NCBI RefSeq assembly: GCF_000966285.1
Contig: NZ_KQ031391.1
Span: 4,356,540 to 4,420,539 of the forward strand
DNA: 64,000 nucleotides
Direction of reading: 5' to 3'
From: Pseudofrankia sp. DC12
GTDB lineage: Bacteria; Actinomycetota; Actinomycetes; Frankiales; Frankiaceae
Shown here one piece after another: positions 1 to 7,479 of the stretch (its first letter is position 1; every line of letters starts with the position of its first letter). Made by a program: the position numbers and the translations under genes. Under the pieces are notes generated by a model. It was given only the letters and a program-made list of their open reading frames with translations, ran no database searches and was not told the origin of the DNA.

Positions 1-1
1 C

Positions 2-106
2 CCGCGGCAGGCCGTCGACACCTACGGGACCGACACGTACAGCCCGCCGTTCTCCGCCGGTCACGACGACGACGGCACGGAGTACGTCGAGACTGAGCAG
101 TACTGA
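2..106 (+). CDS. rpoA: RNA polymerase alpha subunit, C-terminal end (partial)
   Basis: This is the last 34 codons of a gene that begins before the window. The reading frame ends in an acidic, Tyr-containing tail (…DDDGTEYVETEQY) followed by TGA at 104-106, which I recognise as the actinobacterial RpoA C-terminus. The alpha subunit assembles RNA polymerase and carries the C-terminal domain that contacts UP elements and activators; only the disordered tail beyond that domain is visible. The identification is supported by rplQ, which follows rpoA in almost all bacteria. The gap to rplQ is unusually long (483 bp) and full of hairpins. Confidence 0.85.
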   Translation, partial: PRQAVDTYGTDTYSPPFSAGHDDDGTEYVETEQY

Positions 107-115
107 GTTTCTTTG

Positions 116-281
116 TTCGTGGCGTCCGGGCGCGGCCCTTCGGCCCCGACCTCCGCTAGCGCTCCGGTCGGGACCTCCGGGTCGCGCCCTCCGCCACGAA
201 CGGGTCTTCGCTCCATCGGCTACGCCAGTGAGGCCACTCGCTTCGCCCGCGGCCTCCTGGCGTAGCCGATTCCGCGAAGAC
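116..281. repeat. Two tandem long hairpins between rpoA and rplQ
   Basis: The first inverted repeat pairs TTCGTGGCG...GGGCGCG (116-134) with its complement at 183-200, and a second CCCGACC/GGTCGGG stem is nested inside. The second hairpin is very strong: GTCTTCGC (204-211), ATCGGCTACGCCAG (215-228) and GGCC (232-235) pair perfectly with 251-254, 257-270 and 274-281 around a 15-nt loop. There is no T-tract, so these may be processing or attenuation structures, a bidirectional stop, or members of a dispersed palindrome family. The rest of the 107-589 gap shows no convincing gene. Confidence 0.75.
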
Positions 282-589
282 ACTGGGCCTGGCTTCGTCG
301 AGACAGGTTCAATCGGTACCGGTTCAGCACAGGTTTCAACTGCACGGATTTGTTCGTAAGACCTGTTCGCAGGGATCCACGTTGGGTGGGGTTTCGGTTC
401 CGACCGGGGACCGGTGCGCCGCCTGGCCTGGTCCTGACCTGGCCGGTAAGGCCTGGTCGGGGCCGTGTCGCGGGCTTGGCTCGCGGCCGTGGAGATGTCC
501 GTCCCGGTCGGTGGTCGGCGGGTACGCGATAGCGCGTGTTCGGCGGCCTTCAGGGTGCTTCGCACCGCGAAAGGAACGAGGGAACTCAA

Positions 590-1171
590 ATGCCTACTCC
601 ACGGAAGGGCGCCCGGCTCGGTGGCAGCCCGGCTCACCAGCGGCTGATTCTCGCGAACCTGGCGACCTCGCTGTTCGAGCACGGTGCGATCACCACGACC
701 GAGACCAAGGCGAAGGCGCTGCGCCCGTACGCCGAGCGGCTGGTCACCTTCGCCAAGCGCGGTGACCTCCACGCGCGTCGCCAGGTGATGCGCGTCATCC
801 GCGACAAGTCGGTCGTCCACGAGCTGTTCACCGAGATCGGCCCGCGCTACGAGAACCGCAACGGCGGCTACACCCGGATCACCAAGGTCGGGTTCCGCAA
901 GGGCGACAACGCCCAGCTCGCGCGGATCGAGCTCGTCGAGGCCCTGACGGTCGGCCAGTCGGCCGTCGCCGAGGCCGAGCGTGCCCGTGGTACCCGCTTC
1001 GCCGAGCGCAAGGCGCCGACCGGCGCGACCGCCGAGGCCGCTGAGGACCTGGCGAAGGAGTCGCCGACCGCGGCGGCCGTCGCCCTCGAGGCCGAGGAGG
1101 CCACCGCGGCGGAGGCCACCGCGGCGGAGGCCACCGCGGCAGAGCCGGCCGACGGCGACACCGAAGCCTGA
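590..1171 (+). CDS. rplQ: 50S ribosomal protein L17
   Basis: L17 is a large-subunit ribosomal protein near the exit tunnel. The 193-aa product opens [18 protein letters not shown] and carries the family core ([34 protein letters not shown]) in residues 1-120. The ATG at 590 is chosen over an in-frame upstream ATG at 536 because GGAACGAGGG lies just before it and the family always starts this way. Residues 120-193 form the Ala/Glu-rich acidic tail typical of actinobacterial L17; here it contains three 15-bp tandem repeats (1097-1141) encoding EATAA. It probably belongs to the rpoA operon. Confidence 0.97.
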   Translation: MPTPRKGARLGGSPAHQRLILANLATSLFEHGAITTTETKAKALRPYAERLVTFAKRGDLHARRQVMRVIRDKSVVHELFTEIGPRYENRNGGYTRITKVGFRKGDNAQLARIELVEALTVGQSAVAEAERARGTRFAERKAPTGATAEAAEDLAKESPTAAAVALEAEEATAAEATAAEATAAEPADGDTEA

Positions 1172-1206
1172 CGTTCCTGGCCCGGCCCAACGGGCCGCCT
1201 GGAATC

Positions 1207-1239
1207 GGAGCCCGCCACCCGTGCAGGGAGGCGGGCTCC
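1207..1239 (+). terminator. Hairpin terminator after rplQ
   Basis: A perfect 10-bp stem, GGAGCCCGCC (1207-1216) with GGCGGGCTCC (1230-1239), and a 13-nt loop lie 36 nt past the rplQ stop. There is no T-run, as is usual for high-GC actinobacterial terminators. The position at the end of the ribosomal operon supports the call. Confidence 0.6.
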
Positions 1240-1433
1240 TCGCCGTCTGGCCGCCCCGCCGCCCGGCCACCCCACCGCTCCCGCGGCCCGACGACCTCGG
1301 GGCTGACATGGGGTGGCGAAGGTGCGATCGTGAGTGCGTCGCCAGCGGCCCGCGCCGGTCTGCCACGGCTCTTCCAGCACCCGAACCACCTGAACGGGCA
1401 GATCAGTTGATCGGCGCGAGCAGCGCGGGAAGC

Positions 1434-1457
1434 AAGGAGATAACAAAGGAGATAACA
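1434..1457 (+). promoter_or_regulatory. Tandemly duplicated ribosome-binding sequence before truA
   Basis: The 12-mer AAGGAGATAACA occurs twice head to tail. Each copy holds a near-perfect Shine-Dalgarno core. The downstream core (1446-1451) is 12 nt from the TTG chosen as the truA start. Confidence 0.6.
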
Positions 1458-1463
1458 AGCGCC

Positions 1464-2300
1464 TTGACCAACTTCGGCGCCGACGGGCTCCAACGGCTCC
1501 GGATCGACCTCGCCTACGACGGGACGCCGTTCGCGGGCTGGGCCCGTCAGCCGGGTCAGCGGACCGTGCAGGGCGACGTGGAGGACGCCCTGATGCGGGT
1601 GGCGAGGCTGCCCGCCGTTCGGCTCACCGTGGCCGGCCGGACGGATGCGGGGGTGCACGCCGCCAGGCAGGTCGCGCACGTGGACATCCCCGACGAGGTC
1701 CCGCTGGGCGGTCTCGCCCGCCGGCTCAACGGCGTCCTCGACCGCGCGGTACGGGTGCTCGGGATCGGGCCGGCCCCGGTCGGGTTCGACGCCCGCTTCT
1801 CCGCGCTCTCCCGCCGGTACAACTACCGGATCAGCGATGCGCCCTACGGCGCCGATCCGCTGCGCCGTCATGACACGCTTGCCTGGCCGCGACCGCTGGA
1901 CGCGGGCGCCATGCGGCTGGCGGCGCTCGCGCTTCTCGGCGAGCATGACTTCGCCGCGTTCTGCCGGCGCCGGGAAGGCGCGACGACGATCCGCACGCTG
2001 CTGCGCCTGGACGTGCGCCGCGGCCCGGACGGCGTGCTCGTCGCCGACGTCGAGGCGGACGCGTTCTGCCACTCGATGGTCCGTGCTCTCGTGGGCGCCC
2101 TCGTCGCCGTCGGTGAGGGACGCCAGCAGCCGGGCTGGGTCCCCAAGGTGCTGGCCCGGGCGGTGCGGGACCCGGGCGTGACCGTGCTGCCGGCCCATGG
2201 GCTCACGCTGGTCGAGGTGCGCTACCCACCCGACGCGGATCTCGCCGCCCGAGCCGAGGTCACCCGGGCCGTCCGTGTCTCTCCGACGCTGTCCGGGTGA
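1464..2300 (+). CDS. truA: tRNA pseudouridine(38-40) synthase TruA
   Basis: TruA converts uridines 38-40 of the tRNA anticodon arm to pseudouridine. The 278-aa product begins near LRIDLAYDGTPFAGWARQPG, has the catalytic aspartate in the AGRTDAGVHA motif, the RRYNYRI strand, and the late HSMVRALVGALVAVGEG segment, all hallmarks of the family. Length is normal. The frame is open much further upstream; TTG at 1464 is preferred because homology begins about ten residues later and a duplicated AAGGAG lies just before it. A TTG at 1407 is an alternative. It follows rplQ, a common linkage. Confidence 0.93.
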   Translation: MTNFGADGLQRLRIDLAYDGTPFAGWARQPGQRTVQGDVEDALMRVARLPAVRLTVAGRTDAGVHAARQVAHVDIPDEVPLGGLARRLNGVLDRAVRVLGIGPAPVGFDARFSALSRRYNYRISDAPYGADPLRRHDTLAWPRPLDAGAMRLAALALLGEHDFAAFCRRREGATTIRTLLRLDVRRGPDGVLVADVEADAFCHSMVRALVGALVAVGEGRQQPGWVPKVLARAVRDPGVTVLPAHGLTLVEVRYPPDADLAARAEVTRAVRVSPTLSG

Positions 2301-2393
2301 CCTGCCACCAGACGACTGGACGACCAGTTGCCGCGGCCGCCTCGACGACCCGAGGCGGCCCAGGCGAAGGGGCCTCCGGGCTCGGCTGGCGTA

Positions 2394-3806
2394 TCAGCCT
2401 CGATAGCCGCGTCCGAGAACCGCGCGGTCGTCGAGCGGCGACGTAGTGATCTTCTTGAGGTCGGTCGCGCCGTCTGTGAGGGCCGGATCGGTCGCCTTGC
2501 CCTTCGTGTCGTCCGAGTAGGCGAGCTGGAGGAGGACGGCGTAGTGGCCGTCGGAGAAGGCCGTGCGCCAGTCGTTGTCGCCGTTCGGGCCGGTGATCTT
2601 CGCGCCGGGCAGTGATCCGGCCGGCAGCGGCAGCGGGGTCACGCCGCCGGCTCCGGCGCCGAGCGCCTGCACGGCGTTCTTGGCGGTCGTGGCGCTGTCG
2701 ACGACGAGGACGCTGAGACCCGCGAGCAGCCGCCGCCCGGTCTTGTCCGGCTCGCCGACGTAGAGCGCCCGGACGAGTTGGCGGCACAACGGCCCTGGCG
2801 TCACCGGCGCGGCCGGCGTCGCCGCGGCCGAGCCGCCGGGAGCGGGCGTGCCCCCGGCTGACGGGCCGGCGGCCGGGGTGGCCGCAGCCGTCGGCATCGG
2901 CGCCTGGCCCGCGAGCGCGAGCGCGACGACACCGGTCAGGTCCGGGCAGCCCTGGTCGAGCTTGCTGGCGACCCGGGTGTAGGTGTGCGCGCCGGCGACG
3001 ACGGAGCCGTCGCGGAAGAACTCGTTCGCGCTCACCGGGTCGGTGTCCGTGTACGCGGAGTCGAGAAAGTCGGCCGGCACCGGCTGCGCGGTCGGAAGCG
3101 GCGCCGGCGGCGCCGCGCTGGAGCCGGCTGAGCCGCCGGTCATGGTCCAGTAGGTGACGCCGCCGATGACGAGGACGACGAGCGCGATGATCAGGGCACG
3201 CGGGCCACGGCCGAGGCGTGGCTTCGGGCCCCGTTCGCCGGCCGGAGCCGGGTCCTGTGGCCAGCGGCGGGCGGCGGCTCGCCTGCCCTCGCCGAAGCGG
3301 CTGGCGCGTGCCGCCGCGGCGGCAGCCTCGCCCGCGCCCGCGTCGTCCTGGTCGTAAGCGCCGTCGTCATAGTCGTCATCGCTGCAACTGTCGTCGACGT
3401 CGTCCTCGTCGTCGTAGTCAGCGGCGTCCTGGCCGTCGTCCGCGTCCTCGTCTTCCAGGTCCTCGTCTTCCAGGTCGTCGTCGGGCCAGCCGGGGTAGCT
3501 CTGGTCGAGCGGGGGCTCGGCCACCGGATGGCTTGGGTCGACGGGGCGAGGCACGTAGCGAGGCCGCAGGATGCCGCCGGTCGCGGGGGCGAAGGGGCCG
3601 ACCAGCGACCCCAGGTCGGCCGGGTTCGGGCCGGTGCGGGGCCATTCGTCGCTGGGGGTCCAGCTGTCCCGCAGGGGCGAAGCGCCGTGGGAGGGCGTGG
3701 CACCCGCCGCCTGGGCGCCGGGGGTCGAGCCCCAGGCGCCGTCGCCGCGCCAATCGGAGTCCGTGGGCTCCGAGCCGGCGTCCCGCCAAGGATCGGTGCC
3801 GCTCAT
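2394..3806 (-). CDS. Unknown single-pass membrane protein with acidic cytoplasmic region
   Basis: I do not recognise this 470-aa protein as a named family. Residues 1-105 are Pro/Gly-rich and probably disordered; 108-160 are extremely acidic (Asp/Glu runs); a basic stretch follows; and one membrane helix lies at about 204-222 (ALIIALVVLVIGGVTYW). The C-terminal half (about 230-470) should be outside the cell and looks folded, interrupted by an Ala/Pro/Gly linker near residues 305-335. ATG at 3806 gives a natural start. It is transcribed against truA and rplM and is probably monocistronic. Two other genes here (35663-38884 and 38981-40606) share the layout of disordered tail, one helix and small outer domain. 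Confidence 0.8.
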   Translation of the reverse strand: MSGTDPWRDAGSEPTDSDWRGDGAWGSTPGAQAAGATPSHGASPLRDSWTPSDEWPRTGPNPADLGSLVGPFAPATGGILRPRYVPRPVDPSHPVAEPPLDQSYPGWPDDDLEDEDLEDEDADDGQDAADYDDEDDVDDSCSDDDYDDGAYDQDDAGAGEAAAAAARASRFGEGRRAAARRWPQDPAPAGERGPKPRLGRGPRALIIALVVLVIGGVTYWTMTGGSAGSSAAPPAPLPTAQPVPADFLDSAYTDTDPVSANEFFRDGSVVAGAHTYTRVASKLDQGCPDLTGVVALALAGQAPMPTAAATPAAGPSAGGTPAPGGSAAATPAAPVTPGPLCRQLVRALYVGEPDKTGRRLLAGLSVLVVDSATTAKNAVQALGAGAGGVTPLPLPAGSLPGAKITGPNGDNDWRTAFSDGHYAVLLQLAYSDDTKGKATDPALTDGATDLKKITTSPLDDRAVLGRGYRG

Positions 3807-4159
3807 TCGACCGACGGTAGCCGATTGTTATGATCTCTCGGACATCCCTCCCCAATCGGGCGGCTCCAGCAGGGCGAGTCCAGTCGGGTGACTTCACCGG
3901 TTGGCGCTTCCGGTCTCTGCGCGGTCCCGTCATGCCAGCCCACGGACCCGGGCTCATGGCGACCGGCCAACGGGGCGGGAGCGAGGCAGCGGGACGCCGA
4001 CGGCGGCAGCCGTCCAGAGCCTGGTAGCCTCAAAGACTGCGGCGCGTGACACGACTGTCGAACGCGCGCGTTCTCACATTTTGACGCGCTTGCTGCGGTC
4101 GGACCTCCTCAGGCGAGGGCGACCGAACGGAGCGTCGTCCCGACGAAGAAGGCAGACCT
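3807..4159 (+). promoter_or_regulatory. rplM promoter and leader region
   Basis: This 353-bp divergent gap contains a TAGCCT box (4025-4030) that fits the actinobacterial -10 consensus TANNNT. It would give a leader of about 120 nt before rplM. The leader holds a small palindrome (AACGCGCGCGTT) and a GGTCG/CGACC pairing close to the start codon, which could serve regulation by L13; this is inference only. No gene seen. Confidence 0.35.
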
Positions 4160-4603
4160 GTGCGCACGTACCAGCCCAAGCCCGCGGATATCCAGCGTGC
4201 GTGGCATGTCATCGACGCCAGCGACGTCGTCCTCGGCAAGCTGGCGAGCCAGGCTGCCCAGCTACTTCGTGGCAAGCACAAGGCGTACTTCGCCCCGCAC
4301 ATCGACACCGGTGACTTCGTCATCATCGTGAACGCAGGCAGGGTGTCGCTGTCGGGTGCGAAGCGGGAGCAGTCGCAATACCACCGCCACTCGGGCTACC
4401 CGGGCGGTCTGCGCAGCACCAGCTACGGCGAGCTGCTCGACACGCGGCCGCAGCTGCTCGTCGAGAAGGCCATCAAGGGGATGCTTCCCAAGAACAAACT
4501 CGGCCGGGCCCAGGCGCGCAAGCTCAAGGTCTACGCGGGTCCGATCCACCCGCACCAGGCCCAGCAGCCGCAGCCGTTCGACCTCGTCCAGGTCGCGCAG
4601 TAG
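4160..4603 (+). CDS. rplM: 50S ribosomal protein L13
   Basis: L13 is an early assembly protein of the large ribosomal subunit. The 147-aa product has the family signature: [18 protein letters not shown] near the N-terminus, [15 protein letters not shown], and the diagnostic [14 protein letters not shown] segment near residue 110. GTG at 4160 is the start, matching the usual MRTYQPK N-terminus. In most bacteria rplM is followed within a few bases by rpsI; here about 400 bp of hairpin-rich DNA separates them, although gene order is preserved. Confidence 0.97.
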   Translation: MRTYQPKPADIQRAWHVIDASDVVLGKLASQAAQLLRGKHKAYFAPHIDTGDFVIIVNAGRVSLSGAKREQSQYHRHSGYPGGLRSTSYGELLDTRPQLLVEKAIKGMLPKNKLGRAQARKLKVYAGPIHPHQAQQPQPFDLVQVAQ

Positions 4604-5005
4604 CGGCTGGGGGCCCGCCTGTTCGCTGCCCTTCGGGCGGCTTCCCAGGTGGGCCGCCACTGCATGTCTGCCCGGGGGCGACCCCCCCCGGACCCCCGGT
4701 GTCTCGCTTCGCGAGACGTCGGGGGGTCCGGGAACTCGTCCAGAGAACTTGGGATGTCAGGGAAGAGGGTCGCTTCGAGGGATCTCTTCCCGCCCGGGGA
4801 ACGGGGTCTTGCTCCGCGAGATCTCGACCCGTTGGAGCAGGGTCTCGCTTGCGAGATCTTGAACTACTAGAGAAGCCGAGCTCACCCTCTTCATGGCCTT
4901 GGTCAGTGTCGAGGCAGGTCGCCGAAAGATCTGACCGGGGGTCTCGTCCCCGGACCCCCGATGTCGCGCCTGGCGCGACCACGAACCGCAAGGAAGGAAC
5001 GCGAC
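4604..5005 (+). repeat. Hairpin array between rplM and rpsI
   Basis: This 402-bp spacer holds no gene but a chain of inverted repeats. The largest (4688-4731) pairs CCGGACCCCC with GGGGGTCCGG around an inner GTCTCGC/GCGAGAC stem. Imperfect copies of a GGGTC(T)YGCTT-GCGAGATCT unit recur near 4769, 4803 and 4838. Another CCGGGG/CCCCGG hairpin (4935-4953) and GTCGCGCC/GGCGCGAC (4963-4979) sit just before the rpsI ribosome site. A close relative of the 4664-4735 segment lies inverted in the groEL-groES gap. Confidence 0.75.
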
Positions 5006-5413
5006 GTGGCTGTCGTGACCGACGTCCAGGGCAACCCGCGGGCTACCGGCCGCCGCAAGGAGGCGGTCGTTCGGGTCCGCCTGCTTCCCGGCTCCGGGAA
5101 CTGGTCCCTGAACGGGCGCTCCCTGGAGAACTACTTCCCGAACAAGGTGCACCAGCAGCTCGTCAACGAGCCGCTGAAGGCCCTCGACAAGGCCGAGAGC
5201 TACGACATCGTGGCGCTGCTGCACGGCGGCGGCATCTCCGGCCAGGCCGGCGCGCTGCGTCTCGCGATCTCCCGCGCACTGATCATCGTCGAGGAGGACT
5301 CCCGCCCGACCCTGAAGAAGGCCGGATTCCTCTCGCGTGACTCGCGGGCCAAGGAGCGCAAGAAGTACGGTCTCAAGAAGGCCCGCAAGGCGCCTCAGTA
5401 CTCCAAGCGGTAA
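5006..5413 (+). CDS. rpsI: 30S ribosomal protein S9
   Basis: S9 is a small-subunit protein whose C-terminal tail reaches the P-site tRNA. The 135-aa product shows [14 protein letters not shown], the YFPN motif, the [20 protein letters not shown] block and the conserved end [20 protein letters not shown] at 5006 is chosen over an upstream in-frame ATG (4961) because AAGGAAGGA lies at 4990-4998 and the family starts here. It was probably once tightly coupled to rplM; the repeat array now in between may change their relative expression. Confidence 0.96.
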   Translation: MAVVTDVQGNPRATGRRKEAVVRVRLLPGSGNWSLNGRSLENYFPNKVHQQLVNEPLKALDKAESYDIVALLHGGGISGQAGALRLAISRALIIVEEDSRPTLKKAGFLSRDSRAKERKKYGLKKARKAPQYSKR

Positions 5414-5821
5414 GCACGCCAGATCCGGGGAGCCCCGGGAAGTCTCGGCTTCGCGTTTCGCGCGGCCGAGGCTGAGCGTGCGGTGACTTCCTGATCGCGG
5501 TGACACCCGCCTGTCGGCCATTCTGGACGGGCGGGTTTCGCCGTCTTCGGCGCAGGTCGGAGGCCACCGGGCCTCCCTGGGCCAGCCCGGGGACGGCGTG
5601 GCGGCGGGGCCTCTACGAGAGTCGTGGTCACGTCAGCGAAGATGGGTTGCCTGTCCGGCCCGACCAGGCGGGACGGGAAGCACGGTCCTGTGGGGGACGG
5701 CCGGGCTGGGCAGTGCCGACGGCCGCACGTGCGCCGGCGTTCCGGGATCGGGCGCCGCACCGGGCCGCCGTGGGTGCGGCAGGGCGTGGAGCTCGGCGAA
5801 CTCCGATGGGGGGGGACCGCG
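5414..5821 (+). terminator. Gap after rpsI with a probable terminator
   Basis: The 408-bp gap holds a stem ACCCGCC (5504-5510) with GGCGGGT (5530-5536), extended by GTC/GAC and followed by TTTCG; it probably ends the rpsI transcript. A weaker CTCGGC/GCCGAG hairpin lies near 5444-5473. The remainder (5537-5821) presumably carries the glmM promoter, but I could not identify its boxes with confidence. Confidence 0.45.
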
Positions 5822-7204
5822 ATGGGGCGGCTGTTCGGTACCGATGGCGTGCGCGGCGTCGCGAACGTCGACCTGACGGCGGAGCTGGCCCTGCGCCTCG
5901 CGGAGGCCGCGGTCGAGGTGCTGACCGACAACAGAACGGACCTGGCGCCCCGGGCCGCCGGGGACAGGCCCGTCGTGGTCGTCGGGCGCGACACCCGGCC
6001 CTCGGGTGAGTTCCTCGAGGCGGCGGTGCTCGCGGGGCTGGCCTCCAGAGGCGCCGACGTCGTCCGGGTCGGGGTCGTGCCGACCCCCGCCGTGGCGCAC
6101 ATTGTCGCCGCGACCGGCGCCGACCTCGGCGTGATGCTCTCCGCCAGCCACAACCCGATGCCCGACAACGGGATCAAGCTCTTCGCCGCCGGCGGGCACA
6201 AGCTGCCGGACGAGGTCGAGGACGCGATCGAGGCCCGCCTGCTGGCCGAGCCGACCGCGCGTCCCCTCGGCGCCGCGGTCGGGCGCATCCGCGACGAGCC
6301 CAGCTACATCGCCGGTGTCATCGATGGTTACGTCGAGCATCTGCTCGCCACCCTGCCGGTCCGGCTCGACGGCCTGCGGGTCGTCGTCGACTGTGCCGAG
6401 GGCGCGGCGTCGCGCCTCGCGCCGAGAGTGCTGCGCGCGGCCGGCGCCGAGGTCGTCGCGTTGCACGCTGACGGCGACGGAGAGCACATCAACGACGGCT
6501 GCGGGGCCACTCACCTGGACAGCCTGCGCGCGGCCGTCCTGGCCCACGGAGCGGACGTGGGCATCGCGCATGACGGCGACGCGGACCGTTGCCTCGCGGT
6601 CGACGCCGACGGCGAGATCGTCGACGGCGACCAGATCATGGCCGTCTGCGCGCTGGCGTTGGCCGAGCGCGGCGAGCTGGCCGACCGGCGCGTCGTCGTC
6701 ACCGTGATGTCGAACCTCGGCTTCCACCACGCGATGCGGGAGGCCGGGATCGAGGCGCTGGCGACCCCGGTCGGCGACCGGTACGTGCTCGCCGAGATGC
6801 GCCGGCTGGGCGTGCCGTTCGGCGGCGAGCAGAGCGGCCACATCGTCTTCCTGCGGCATGCCACGACCGGAGACGGCCTGCTGACGGCACTCACCCTGCT
6901 GGGGCGGGTGCGCGAGACCGGCCAGCCGCTCGGTGAGCTCGCGAAAGCGATGACCCGGCTGCCACAGGTGCTGGTCAACGTGCGCGGTGTGGACCGGGGT
7001 GGCGTCGCGGGCTCGGCCCCGCTCGCCGCCGCCGTGGCCGCGGCCGAGGCGGAGCTGGGTACCGAGGGCCGCGTGCTGCTGCGGCCGTCGGGGACCGAGC
7101 CGCTGGTGCGGGTGATGGTCGAGGCGCCGACGGACGCGCGGGCCCGCGCCGTCGCGACCGAGCTGGCCGACGTCGTCAGGCGCGAGCTGACCATCGCCGG
7201 CTGA
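5822..7204 (+). CDS. glmM: Phosphoglucosamine mutase
   Basis: GlmM interconverts glucosamine-6-phosphate and glucosamine-1-phosphate on the route to UDP-GlcNAc, feeding peptidoglycan. The 460-aa product begins [12 protein letters not shown] and carries the phosphoserine motif SASHNP (Ser about 109), the metal-binding DGDADR loop, the sugar-binding GGEQSGH loop and the phosphate-binding RPSGTEP near the C-terminus. All catalytic elements are present and the length is typical. ATG at 5822 matches the family start; the open frame further upstream is not homologous. glmS follows on the same strand after 275 bp, so the two neighbours act in one pathway. Confidence 0.96.
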   Translation: MGRLFGTDGVRGVANVDLTAELALRLAEAAVEVLTDNRTDLAPRAAGDRPVVVVGRDTRPSGEFLEAAVLAGLASRGADVVRVGVVPTPAVAHIVAATGADLGVMLSASHNPMPDNGIKLFAAGGHKLPDEVEDAIEARLLAEPTARPLGAAVGRIRDEPSYIAGVIDGYVEHLLATLPVRLDGLRVVVDCAEGAASRLAPRVLRAAGAEVVALHADGDGEHINDGCGATHLDSLRAAVLAHGADVGIAHDGDADRCLAVDADGEIVDGDQIMAVCALALAERGELADRRVVVTVMSNLGFHHAMREAGIEALATPVGDRYVLAEMRRLGVPFGGEQSGHIVFLRHATTGDGLLTALTLLGRVRETGQPLGELAKAMTRLPQVLVNVRGVDRGGVAGSAPLAAAVAAAEAELGTEGRVLLRPSGTEPLVRVMVEAPTDARARAVATELADVVRRELTIAG

Positions 7205-7467
7205 CGCCCGGCGCGCGGCGCCGGGGACGGCCGTGGGCCGGCCTGAGAACGCGGAGACAACCATCGGGAAGTAAGCGGCAATCCGCGCACTCAGGGCGAC
7301 CTGGTGGATATCGATAGTGCGGCCGGTAACGTCCTGACCTGCGCCAATGGCCTGTTCGTACGGCAGGTCGCAGCTCGGCTCGGGGCTTTCGCCGCATCCG
7401 CGCTGGACCGTTCGCGAAACCTGTCGACGGTTTCCGGGTCCGTGCGCGCGCGGCCGTCGCCGCTGCG

Positions 7468-7473
7468 TACGCT
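7468..7473 (+). promoter_or_regulatory. Probable -10 box for leaderless glmS
   Basis: TACGCT fits TANNNT and ends 6 nt before the glmS ATG, so transcription would start at or next to the start codon. No Shine-Dalgarno sequence precedes the gene. No clear -35 was found. Confidence 0.45.
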
Positions 7474-7479
7474 GAGCCC

